From Methylobacterium sp. (GTDB taxonomy: Bacteria; Pseudomonadota; Alphaproteobacteria; Rhizobiales; Beijerinckiaceae): a DNA stretch of 64,000 bases. Location: positions 50,043 through 114,042 of the forward strand of contig JADCCN010000015.1 in the NCBI GenBank assembly GCA_020252645.1, read 5' to 3'. The position numbers and the translations under genes were made by a program. This document shows, in pieces, positions 11,219 through 19,488 of this stretch (its first letter is position 1; each line of letters starts with the position of its first letter). A model generated the notes under the pieces. The model was not told where the DNA came from, did not search any database, and saw only the letters and a list, made by a program, of their open reading frames with translations.

Positions 11219-11989
11219 GTGGCGCGCAACCGGCCGCTCGCCCGCATCAATCTCAATGTTTTCTCGAATGTCGCCTCGCAGGATGCGCGCGATTGCCTTG
11301 CGCCGGAGGCGATCCGCTCCTTTTTCGAATGCTTCGGCGGGGCGCGGGGTGCTGCCGAGACCATCACCCGCGTCTTCTGCGATCCCAAGCCGCATCGCGG
11401 GAATTTCGAGGCCTGGAAGCAGGCGATCCGGGATGGCACGCCCGGCATCCCGCTGGAAATCGTGGAAACCGGCGGGCTGATCGACAGCTTCGCGCGCTCG
11501 CTGGAAATCAGCGAATGCGAATATGCCGTGCAGCTCGAGCATGATTTCGTGTTCATCCGCTCGCGCATTCCGCATGGCCTCCCGGAGATCGTGGGCGAGA
11601 TGGCCGAAGGCGGCTTCAATTTCGTGCGCTTCAACAAACGGCAGAACATCCGGCAGGGCTACGACATGTTCCTCGACGAGATGCCCGGCACGGAAGTGCC
11701 GATGTGCCGTGTCAATGGCCGTTCGAACAACCCTCAAGCGATCGATGTGGCGTTCTACCGGCGCGAGGTTCTACCGCTGCTTTCTGGCCCCGATGGCGGG
11801 AGTATCGGGCTCGAAGGCGGGCTCTGCCGGCTTTTCGGCGGCGGGCAGGTCTATGGCGGGCTGGGCTGGCCGAAAACCGTGCAGCATCTCGATGGCCGCG
11901 ATGTGCGCTTTCGCGATCGCCTCGCGCGCAAACTCCATTTCTGGAAGCGGTCCCTCTCCGGCGCGAAGCAGGTTTCCGGCGCCGCCTGA
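11219..11989 (+). CDS. Unrecognised protein of the glycan cluster, possible transferase
   Basis: 256 aa; I do not recognise the family. GTG at 11219 is preferred because AGGAG lies 8 nt before it; an ATG at 11180 would add 13 residues. Residues 100-112 read CEYAVQLEHDFVF, a hydrophobic strand ending in an acidic E-H-D that resembles the metal-binding motif of GT-A fold transferases (compare LEDD). It has a conserved-looking VNGRSNNPQAID and a Gly-rich GGLCRLFGGGQVYGG. No signal peptide or membrane helix is seen. It is divergent from the GT61-like gene (48-bp gap) and convergent with the fucosyltransferase (3-bp gap). Confidence 0.6.
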   Translation: MARNRPLARINLNVFSNVASQDARDCLAPEAIRSFFECFGGARGAAETITRVFCDPKPHRGNFEAWKQAIRDGTPGIPLEIVETGGLIDSFARSLEISECEYAVQLEHDFVFIRSRIPHGLPEIVGEMAEGGFNFVRFNKRQNIRQGYDMFLDEMPGTEVPMCRVNGRSNNPQAIDVAFYRREVLPLLSGPDGGSIGLEGGLCRLFGGGQVYGGLGWPKTVQHLDGRDVRFRDRLARKLHFWKRSLSGAKQVSGAA

Positions 11990-11992
11990 GCG

Positions 11993-12871
11993 TCAGACCA
12001 CGCGCCAATCTGGCGGGAAGAGGTCCTTCGTGCTCGCTTTCGCCTGAAATGGCGCGGCAAACCATTGCCGAGGCGCCATCACCACGCGTCCCTGCGGCTC
12101 GCCGAGCCAGGTGCCCCACCAGCTGAAGGTGGAATTGGCGATGATGTTGTGGCGAGCCTGGCTCATCAGGAACAGATCGTCCAGCGCGCTCCCCGATGAG
12201 ACGATATTGTAGGGCAGGCCCGCGGGCAAACGCGAGGGAATCGCCTCGTTGCTGTCCGACATCACGATGACCTGATCGAATTGCGCTTCGGCCGAGAGCC
12301 GGTCGATGGCGCGAAGATAGTAATCCGGCGTTAGCACATGGTGGACATCGGCGAATTTCGGGTCCTGATAATCGCCCGCGCGGATATGGATCGCGAGGGT
12401 TCGGGGCGAAAGCGACGCTGCGAATTCCCGCGCCTCGGCCGAGACATGCGGTTCCAGCGCAAAGATATCCCGCAATCTCCGGCTGTAAGGCCCGAAATAG
12501 AGCGGCGACTGGAACAGCCCGCGCACATAAGCCGAGCCGGAGATCGCCTCGAATTTCGGGTCGAAATGAAAATGCGCTTCCCGCACCAGCGGCAGGCTGA
12601 AGCCGAGCGGCGCGCGCTTCTGCCCCATGCCCACGGCTTTCAGCAGCTTCTGGCCGCGCCTCAGCCAGCCCGGCGCATGGCGCTCCAATGCGCCATGCGG
12701 AAAGAGGCCAAGCTCATAGCGCCGCTTGGTGCCGGGCCGGAAACGCGTTAGATCGAACTGAACTTCGGCACCGATGCGCCATCCGATCGCGAAGGCGGCG
12801 GCAGCCTGGAAAAGCTGGTTGCCGAGGCCGCCATGGAGTTCCACCGCGATTATCGGTTTCTGGAGTTCCAT
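11993..12871 (-). CDS. Glycosyltransferase family 11 (alpha-1,2-fucosyltransferase type)
   Basis: Transfers fucose (or a related deoxysugar) from its GDP-sugar to a glycan acceptor. 292 aa. All GT11 hallmarks are present: GGLGNQLFQ at 14-22, the HxRxGDY donor-binding motif as HIRAGDY at 162-168, and NSTFSWWG at 246-253. ATG at 12871 opens 11 residues before the first motif. No GDP-fucose synthesis genes (gmd, fcl) are in the window, so the donor must come from elsewhere. It is divergent from asnB, with 118 bp between the start codons. Confidence 0.92.
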   Translation of the reverse strand: MELQKPIIAVELHGGLGNQLFQAAAAFAIGWRIGAEVQFDLTRFRPGTKRRYELGLFPHGALERHAPGWLRRGQKLLKAVGMGQKRAPLGFSLPLVREAHFHFDPKFEAISGSAYVRGLFQSPLYFGPYSRRLRDIFALEPHVSAEAREFAASLSPRTLAIHIRAGDYQDPKFADVHHVLTPDYYLRAIDRLSAEAQFDQVIVMSDSNEAIPSRLPAGLPYNIVSSGSALDDLFLMSQARHNIIANSTFSWWGTWLGEPQGRVVMAPRQWFAAPFQAKASTKDLFPPDWRVV

Positions 12872-12989
12872 GGGGCGGAACCTCGCGTTTCGGCGGCTTT
12901 ACATTCGGGCGGGAGAGCTACAAGAACACCACCCATTGTCAACTCCGGGGGCTTGATCGTCCCGCTGCGTGAACCCGAGGAACGGCTGG

Positions 12990-14951
12990 ATGTGCGGCAT
13001 CGCGGCGCTTTTTCGCCCCGGAGGGATCCGGCCCGAGGATCGCGATGCGCTCCGGCTGATGACTGACGCCATCCGCCATCGCGGGCCCGATGACGAGGGT
13101 TTCTGGTTCGATGAGGCGCGGGGCGTGGGCCTCGCCCAGAGGCGGCTTGCCATTCAGGATCTCTCGCCGGCCGGCGGCCAGCCCATGCTCTCGGCTTCGG
13201 GGCGCTATGCGATCACGTTTAACGGAGAGATTTATAATTTCAATGATTTACGAGCCGATCTTGAATCGAAATCCGAGGCGCCGGCCTGGCGCGGGCATTC
13301 CGATACCGAGGTTCTGCTCGCGCTGATCGAGGCGCGCGGGCCGGAGGCGGCGCTGAAGGCCGCGACCGGCATGTTCGCTCTCGTGCTGCTCGACCGCCAG
13401 GAAGGCGCGGTTTACCTCGCGCGCGACCGGATCGGCGAAAAACCGCTCTATATCGCGGAAATCGGCGGGGCATTCCTGTTCGCTTCGGAGCTCAAGGCCT
13501 TCAAGTCGCATCCCCGATGGGATGGCGCGCTCGATCACGCGGCGATCACCGGCTTCCTGCGCCATGGCTACATCACCGCGCCCGCGAGCCTCTATCGCGC
13601 CGCGAAGAAGCTGCCGGCGGGCGTGCTGCGCCGCTTCGCGGCGGGAGAGCCCGTGCAAGACATCGCCTATTGGGACAGCCTCGCGGAGGCGCGTGAAGCG
13701 AAGGCCCATCGCTTCGCCGGCAGTTTCGAGGAGGCGACGGACCGGCTTGATGCGCTGCTCCATGCGGCCATTCGCCGGCAGGTGGTCGCCGATGTGCCGG
13801 TGGGCGCGTTCCTCTCGGGCGGCATCGATTCCTCCACCATCGCCAGCATCATGCAGGCGCAGGCGAGCCGCCCGATCGAGACCTTCTCGCTGGGGTTTCG
13901 CGAGGCGGAATTTGATGAATCGATTCATGCGAAAGACATCGCAACCCATTTGAAAACCTCGCATAACGAGATTTCGCTGACCGGGCAGGATGCGGCCGAT
14001 CTCCTAGCAAGAATGCCGTCGATCTATGACGAGCCCTTTGCCGATCCCTCGCAATTGCCAACCGCGCTTGTCGCCGGCTTTGCCAGAACGAAGGTCACGG
14101 TGTCGCTTTCAGGCGATGCGGGGGACGAGCTTTTCGCCGGCTATGGTCGCTACCATTCCGTGCGCCGCAAATGGGAGAGCGGCCTCCAGGGCGGGGTCGA
14201 ACGCTTCGCGGCGGGCACCAATGCGAGCGTGCTGAACGCGCTGCTCGCGCTTCCCGAGGCGATGGGCATGGACGCAATCGCGGGCCATCGCATCGGGCCC
14301 TGGCGGCTTCGCCTCGCGGATCAGGCCGCGCGGATGAGCGCGGCTTCGGGGATCGAGGCCTATGAGCGCAGCTTCACGGTGATGGATTCCGCGCATCGCC
14401 TGGTGAAGGGCGCAATCCCCGCCGCCGATCCGCTGGTGGCGGAGATTGCGCGCGAAGCCGGCTGGTCGATTCTCGATTCGGCGACCGTGCTCGATGCCCT
14501 GCGCTACCTGCCGGACGACATTCTCGTGAAGGTCGATCGGGCGGCGATGCATCACAGCCTTGAGGCGCGCGTGCCGCTGCTCGATCCCGAGATCATCCGC
14601 TTCGCCTGGTCGCTGCCGGATGAACTGAAAACGTGGCGCAAGGAGCGCAAGGCGCTGCTGAAGGCCGTCCTCGGCCGCTATGTGCCGCGCGAATTGTGGG
14701 ATCGGCCGAAGCAGGGTTTCGGCATTCCCGCCGCGACCTGGCTGCGCGGGCCGTTCCGTTCCTCGGGTGAAGACCTGCTTTCGCGCCGGCGGCTCGAACG
14801 GCAAGGCCTGCTGGAGACGGATCTCGTCCGGGATATCTGGGAGGATTTCCTCGCCGGGGGTCAGCGCCGCGTGAACCTCGTCTGGACGCTGTTCGTCCTC
14901 CAGCTCTATCTCGCCGCCGAGCAGTCTCAGGCCCCGTCGACCTTCCTGTAG
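12990..14951 (+). CDS. asnB: Asparagine synthetase B-type glutamine amidotransferase
   Basis: Transfers ammonia from glutamine to an AMP-activated carboxylate. 653 aa. Cys2 (MCGIAALF) is the N-terminal nucleophile of the class II amidotransferase domain, followed by RHRGPDDEG and FNGEIYNF. The synthetase domain has the ATP-binding LSGGIDSS near residue 277 and SGDAGDELFAGYGRY. ATG at 12990 is fixed by Cys2. In glycan clusters, AsnB paralogues often amidate uronic acids rather than make asparagine; the setting here suggests that, but the sequence does not prove it. The 3' end overlaps the convergent glycosyltransferase by 25 nt. Confidence 0.9.
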   Translation: MCGIAALFRPGGIRPEDRDALRLMTDAIRHRGPDDEGFWFDEARGVGLAQRRLAIQDLSPAGGQPMLSASGRYAITFNGEIYNFNDLRADLESKSEAPAWRGHSDTEVLLALIEARGPEAALKAATGMFALVLLDRQEGAVYLARDRIGEKPLYIAEIGGAFLFASELKAFKSHPRWDGALDHAAITGFLRHGYITAPASLYRAAKKLPAGVLRRFAAGEPVQDIAYWDSLAEAREAKAHRFAGSFEEATDRLDALLHAAIRRQVVADVPVGAFLSGGIDSSTIASIMQAQASRPIETFSLGFREAEFDESIHAKDIATHLKTSHNEISLTGQDAADLLARMPSIYDEPFADPSQLPTALVAGFARTKVTVSLSGDAGDELFAGYGRYHSVRRKWESGLQGGVERFAAGTNASVLNALLALPEAMGMDAIAGHRIGPWRLRLADQAARMSAASGIEAYERSFTVMDSAHRLVKGAIPAADPLVAEIAREAGWSILDSATVLDALRYLPDDILVKVDRAAMHHSLEARVPLLDPEIIRFAWSLPDELKTWRKERKALLKAVLGRYVPRELWDRPKQGFGIPAATWLRGPFRSSGEDLLSRRRLERQGLLETDLVRDIWEDFLAGGQRRVNLVWTLFVLQLYLAAEQSQAPSTFL

Positions 14952-15865
14952 GGCTGCGGGCGGATCCCGAAAATATAGGCGAAGGAGCCGAGGCCGCTCG
15001 CGACCTGTTTTGCCTGGCTGAAGGCGAAGGTTCGGCCGCGCGTGCCGAACAGCATGGCGGGCAGGGCAGGGATCATCATCACGAGGCCGCCCGCGAGCCT
15101 TCCCGCGCCCTTGGTGATGCTGCGCAGAACTGCCTTGGCCTTTCCGCGCTGCTTCTCGTGCAGGACAGAAATGCTGATCGCCACGCGAAAGGCGCGCTGC
15201 AACTGCCAGTCGAGGGTCATGCGGTTCGCGGGCACGTTCTCCTTCACCACCGCCTCGCCCAGCCAGCGGATCGCCGCGCCGGATTGATGCACGCGGGTGA
15301 AGAAATCGGTATCCGAGCCGCCGGTGAAGCGCAGCGTCTCATCGAAGCGCAGGTTCAGGCCGTCGCTTGCGAAAATGCGCGTCTTCACCAGCGTGTTGTG
15401 GCCCTCGGCCTTGGTCAGCCGCGTGCCGGTCGCGCGCTTGTTCGGTTCGGGCAGGGCCATCCAGTCGGGCGTGCCTGGAGGATAGACCGAGATCACCCGG
15501 CCGTAATGCACATCCGCCTCGTTGCGCAGGGCGGCGGCGATCATCGTCTCGAGCCAGCCGGGCGTCGCCTCCTCGTCGTCGTCGATGTAGAGCAGCCAGT
15601 CATAGCCGCGCTCGGCGGCCGTGATGCCGCAGCGATTGCGCGCGAAGGGCAGGCCGAGTTCGGGTTCGAGCACGACAAAGATGTTCCAGCCCGTTTCGCG
15701 TGCCACGCGTTCCACGAGGGGCGAGCAGGTGATCCGGTCGTTGTTCTCGATCACCGCGATCGCGCATTCCACGCCCGCCGGCACAGCGCAAGCCGCGACC
15801 GAACGCAGGCAGGCTTCCAGCAGCTTCGGCCGGTTGCGCGTGCAGATGGTGACAAGAAGCCGCAT
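14927..15865 (-). CDS. Glycosyltransferase family 2, with C-terminal hydrophobic segment
   Basis: 312 aa. The N-terminal strand LLVTICTRNRP and the acidic motif LLYIDDDEEATPGWLE (about 90-105) are those of GT-A family 2 enzymes; FTGGSDTDFFTRV supplies the acceptor-side acidic residues. A hydrophobic stretch GLVMMIPALPAMLFG near residue 260-275 suggests membrane association. ATG at 15865 is preceded by an A/G-rich ribosome site. It belongs to the 6.8-16.7 kb surface-glycan block. The sugar is unknown. Confidence 0.87.
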   Translation of the reverse strand: MRLLVTICTRNRPKLLEACLRSVAACAVPAGVECAIAVIENNDRITCSPLVERVARETGWNIFVVLEPELGLPFARNRCGITAAERGYDWLLYIDDDEEATPGWLETMIAAALRNEADVHYGRVISVYPPGTPDWMALPEPNKRATGTRLTKAEGHNTLVKTRIFASDGLNLRFDETLRFTGGSDTDFFTRVHQSGAAIRWLGEAVVKENVPANRMTLDWQLQRAFRVAISISVLHEKQRGKAKAVLRSITKGAGRLAGGLVMMIPALPAMLFGTRGRTFAFSQAKQVASGLGSFAYIFGIRPQPYRKVDGA

Positions 15866-15920
15866 GCCCCCCCCCTTTCACCGCGAGACCTACGGCTTTC
15901 GGGCGTGGCTTTCAACGGGC

Positions 15921-16676
15921 CTATTCGTGGCGCAGCACGAAACGGTCGACAAAATCCGCGAGCCCCTTGGCCTTGAAACCGGCCATCAGCGCTTCCGCAT
16001 CGTAATCGTCGCGCACCCAGTCGAGGAAGGGCCTGGCCTCATCGGGACAGGCCGCGAGATAAGCCTCGAAGACCGCATCGAGAATGCCCGCGCGCGAGGA
16101 GCGGATATGCAGGTGGCGAAGCGAAAGCTCGTCCTTCGCCGCGCGCACGGAAGCGCCTTGCGTGACGATCCGGTCGAGAGCCGCGATGAAGCCCGCACGA
16201 TCCGCGCCGGATTTGCAGTGAACCAGCAGGGGACGGGGCAGCCGCCGCAATCGTTCGGCAATCGCCAGCAGATGCTCGCCGGGTGGCGCCGTCCGTGAAA
16301 AGACCGGGACATCGATCAGCGTTTCGTAAGCGATGCCCAGCGCCTCGGCCTTTTCGCGGGCCAGGGCATGGCCGCCATGGTTCGGCGCATCGTGGCGCAG
16401 GTTCAGGATGGAACAGATGCCATGGCGCGCGGCCCAGCCTATGTCCGATGGCATGGGCTGGTTGGAGCGCCAGCCCATCGGGCCATATTGCCTGCGGTTC
16501 TTCCAGAGAAGGCGAACCACGCCGAAATCCCGCACCAGCAAATCGAACCAGGCCGCGGAACGGGTGCGCCAATCCACGAGCGGCCCTTCGAAGCGCCGGA
16601 GCTGCGGGGGCAGGGCGTATTTGCCGGTTTCGGGCAACTTGGCTTCGGGCATGGTGGCGGCGCTCTTCACCTTCAT
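15921..16676 (-). CDS. Tyrosine / dual-specificity phosphatase-like protein
   Basis: Cysteine-dependent phosphatase, 251 aa. The P-loop HCKSGADRAG (H153, C154, R160) fits the HCX5R signature, and the SNQPMPSDI and ILNLRHD segments before it match the general-acid and beta-strand layout of the bacterial PTP/DSP family. Several starts are possible. I chose ATG at 16676; an ATG pair at 16745/16742 behind GGGAGG would add about 22 residues. In exopolysaccharide loci such phosphatases control chain-length kinases, but no kinase is seen here, so the substrate is unknown. Confidence 0.8.
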   Translation of the reverse strand: MKVKSAATMPEAKLPETGKYALPPQLRRFEGPLVDWRTRSAAWFDLLVRDFGVVRLLWKNRRQYGPMGWRSNQPMPSDIGWAARHGICSILNLRHDAPNHGGHALAREKAEALGIAYETLIDVPVFSRTAPPGEHLLAIAERLRRLPRPLLVHCKSGADRAGFIAALDRIVTQGASVRAAKDELSLRHLHIRSSRAGILDAVFEAYLAACPDEARPFLDWVRDDYDAEALMAGFKAKGLADFVDRFVLRHE

Positions 16677-17039
16677 GTTCCTGACGAGAGAGGCGCTGTC
16701 GCCCTCCCCGGGCTCCCTGTCGTTCCTGTCGCGCGCAATCATCATGCCTCCCGCCTCAGGGCGCGAAGAACGATTCCGTGCCTTGCCCGCCTTGTCGCAT
16801 GAAGATGGAAGGAGACCAAATGCAGGAGCGGGCGGCAATCGCCGGCCGATCATGCTGGATGGTGTCGCACCGCGACGCGAATCCCGATCGGATTGTTGCA
16901 TGGCAAGGGCGCAATTTGCGGGTTTCCACAATCTCGCCTTCGTGGTCTTGTTTCCCGCACGGAATCCGAGAAGAAGACGCGAGGGATTTCAGCCGGCAGA
17001 AGCCCGTCGGGGCAGCTGCTCACTGGTTTGGGGGGGAAC
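16677..17039. other. Intergenic region of 363 bp, no gene supported
   Basis: Lies between the divergent phosphatase and maeB genes, so promoters of both should be here. I find no convincing -35/-10 pair, RNA structure or small gene. A perfect ribosome site AAGGAG before an ATG at 16820 opens a frame that simply runs on out of frame into maeB with arginine-rich translation, so I do not call it. Confidence 0.6.
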
Positions 17040-19325
17040 ATGCCCGTCGAGATGTCGAAGGACCTGCGGGAAGGCGCTCTCAGCTATCACCGGTTGCCGA
17101 AACCGGGGAAGCTCGAAATCATCGCCACCAAGCCGCTCGACAACCAGCGCGACCTCGCGCTGGCCTATTCTCCCGGCGTGGCCGCGGCCTGCGAGGCGAT
17201 TGTCGAGAACCCGGCCGAGGCCGACAATCTCACGGCCCGCCAGAACCTGGTCGCGGTGATCTCCAACGGCACGGCCGTGCTTGGCCTCGGCGATATCGGC
17301 CCGCTGGCCTCCAAGCCCGTGATGGAGGGCAAGGCGGTTCTCTTCAAGAAATTCGCCGGCATCGACGTCTTCGATATCGAGGTGAACGAGAAGCGCGTCT
17401 CCAGGCTCGTGGACGTGATCTGCGCGCTGGAGCCGACCTTCGGCGGCATCAACCTCGAGGATATCAAGGCGCCGGAATGCTTCGAGGTCGAGGCGCAATG
17501 CCGCGAGCGGATGCAGATCCCGGTCTTCCATGATGACCAGCACGGCACGGCCATCATTGTCGCCTCGGCGGTGCTGAATGCGATGGAACTTGCGGGCAAG
17601 AAGCTCGACCAGGTGAAGCTTGTCACCTCCGGCGCGGGTGCGGCGGCGCTGGCCTGCCTCAACCTGCTCGTCTCGCTCGGCGTGAAGCGCGAGAACATCT
17701 GGGTCACGGATATCGAGGGCGTGGTCTACAAGGGGCGCATCGAACTGATGGACGCCTACAAGGCGATCTATGCGCAGGAGACCTCGGCGCGGAAGCTGGC
17801 CGAGATCATCGAGGGCGCGGATATCTTCCTTGGCCTTTCCGCAGCGGGGGTGCTGAAGCCGGAACTGCTCAGGAAGATGGCCCAGAAGCCGCTGATCATG
17901 GCGCTCGCCAACCCCAATCCCGAGATCATGCCGGAAGTGGCCTATGAGGCCCGTCCAGACGCGATGATCTGCACGGGGCGGTCGGATTATCCGAACCAGG
18001 TCAACAACGTGCTGTGCTTCCCCTATATGTTCCGCGGAGCGCTGGACTGCGCGGCGACGACCATCAACGAGGCGATGAAGCTCGCGGCGGTGCGCGCCAT
18101 CGCCGAACTCGCGCGCGAGGCGCCCTCGGATGTCGTGGCGCGCGCCTATGGCGGCGAAGCGCGGCATTTCGGGGCGGGATCGCTCATCCCCAGTCCCTTC
18201 GATCCGCGCCTGATCCTGCGCATCGCGCCGGCCGTGGCGAAGGCGGCGATGGCGAGCGGCGTGGCCCGCGCGCCGATCGGCGATTTCGCCGCCTACCAGG
18301 AGCGCCTCTCGCGCTTCGTCTTCCGCTCGGGCTTCATCATGAAGCCGATCTTCCAGGCGGCGAAGGAAAACCCCAGGCGCGTGATTTACGCCGAGGGCGA
18401 GGATGAGCGGGCGCTGCGCGCGGCGCAGACCGCGATGGAGGAGAATTTCGCGATTCCCATCCTCGTGGGGCGCCCGGCCGTCATCGAGGCGCGCATCAAG
18501 CGCTTCGGCCTCGCGATCCGGCCCGGCACGGATTTCGAGATCATCAACCCGGACGATGACCCGCGTTACCGCGATTATGTCGCGACCTATCTGGAAATCG
18601 CGGGGCGCAAGGGCATCACGCCCGAGGCGGCGCGGACGCAATTGCGCACCAATTCCTCGATCATCGCGGCGGTGGCCGTGCGGCGCGGCGATGCCGACGC
18701 CATGATCTGCGGCCTCGAAGGACGCTACCGCTCGCGCCTGCAGATCATCCGCGACGTCATCGGCATGGAGCCGGGCGTCACCGAACTTGCGGCGATGTCG
18801 CTGATGATCGCCTCGAAAGGCGCGTTCTTCCTGGCGGATACCCATGTGAACGAGGACCCCACGGCCGAGCAGCTGGCCGAGATCGGCATCCGCGCGGCGG
18901 CTGAAGTGCGCCGCTTCGGGATCGAGCCGAAGATCGCGCTGATCTCGCATTCGGATTTCGGCAGCCATGACAGCGAAAGCGCCCGAAAGATGCGCCGGGC
19001 GGCCGAACTCATCGCGGCCCGCGCGCCACAGATCGAGGTCGATGGCGAGATGCAGGCGGATTCAGCGCTCTCCGACAAGGTGCGGGAGCGCGTGCTGCCG
19101 CATTCGAACCTCAAGGGCGTGGCCAATATCCTGCTGATGCCCGATCTTGATGCTGCGAACATCGCGAACGAACTCACGAAGGTCATCGGTGATGCGCTTC
19201 CCGTGGGGCCGATCCTGCTCGGCACGGCTTATCCCGCGCATATCGCGACCTCCACCACCACCGCGCGCGGCGTGGTGAACCTCACGGCCATCGCCGTGGT
19301 TCAAGCACAGTCCCGCCAGGGCTGA
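17040..19325 (+). CDS. maeB: NADP-type malic enzyme with C-terminal phosphotransacetylase-like domain
   Basis: Oxidatively decarboxylates malate to pyruvate, feeding gluconeogenesis and NADPH supply. 761 aa, the usual size of the fused MaeB type. The N-terminal malic domain ([22 protein letters not shown] with the metal-binding D-D) is followed by the Rossmann domain with [16 protein letters not shown] Pta-like domain starts at about residue 435 ([16 protein letters not shown]). In this family the Pta part binds acetyl-CoA and regulates the enzyme. ATG at 17040 follows a G-rich ribosome site (TTTGGGGGGG); a second ATG at 17052 is possible. Confidence 0.93.
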   Translation: MPVEMSKDLREGALSYHRLPKPGKLEIIATKPLDNQRDLALAYSPGVAAACEAIVENPAEADNLTARQNLVAVISNGTAVLGLGDIGPLASKPVMEGKAVLFKKFAGIDVFDIEVNEKRVSRLVDVICALEPTFGGINLEDIKAPECFEVEAQCRERMQIPVFHDDQHGTAIIVASAVLNAMELAGKKLDQVKLVTSGAGAAALACLNLLVSLGVKRENIWVTDIEGVVYKGRIELMDAYKAIYAQETSARKLAEIIEGADIFLGLSAAGVLKPELLRKMAQKPLIMALANPNPEIMPEVAYEARPDAMICTGRSDYPNQVNNVLCFPYMFRGALDCAATTINEAMKLAAVRAIAELAREAPSDVVARAYGGEARHFGAGSLIPSPFDPRLILRIAPAVAKAAMASGVARAPIGDFAAYQERLSRFVFRSGFIMKPIFQAAKENPRRVIYAEGEDERALRAAQTAMEENFAIPILVGRPAVIEARIKRFGLAIRPGTDFEIINPDDDPRYRDYVATYLEIAGRKGITPEAARTQLRTNSSIIAAVAVRRGDADAMICGLEGRYRSRLQIIRDVIGMEPGVTELAAMSLMIASKGAFFLADTHVNEDPTAEQLAEIGIRAAAEVRRFGIEPKIALISHSDFGSHDSESARKMRRAAELIAARAPQIEVDGEMQADSALSDKVRERVLPHSNLKGVANILLMPDLDAANIANELTKVIGDALPVGPILLGTAYPAHIATSTTTARGVVNLTAIAVVQAQSRQG

Positions 19326-19403
19326 GGCGGGCGCCCGACAGGCCGGAACAGGAAAGCCGCCCCCCGCGAGGTTCGGCTCCTGCAGGATGAGCGCGCAACC
19401 GGC

Positions 19404-19459
19404 GCAGGGGAGCCGCCCGCAGGCGGCTCATTGGGGCAGGGGAGCCGCCCGCAGGCGGC
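19404..19459. repeat. Two direct 24-bp copies of a GCCGCC palindrome
   Basis: The 24-bp block GCAGGGGAGCCGCCCGCAGG (plus CGGC) occurs at 19404-19427 and again at 19436-19459, period 32 bp. Each copy contains the hairpin GCCGCC-CGCA-GGCGGC. Next to it CGGCGGGATCA is repeated twice (about 19467-19491). It sits between the convergent 3' ends of maeB and the next gene, where it may act as a terminator for both. Confidence 0.75.
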
Positions 19460-19488
19460 ATCACTTCGGCGGGATCAATTCGGCGGGA

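Noticed and set aside
16820..17533. ATG at 16820 with a perfect AAGGAG ribosome site before maeB
   Set aside because: The frame runs out of phase through maeB with Arg-rich translation and no homology pattern; probably chance, though a short leader peptide is not fully excluded.
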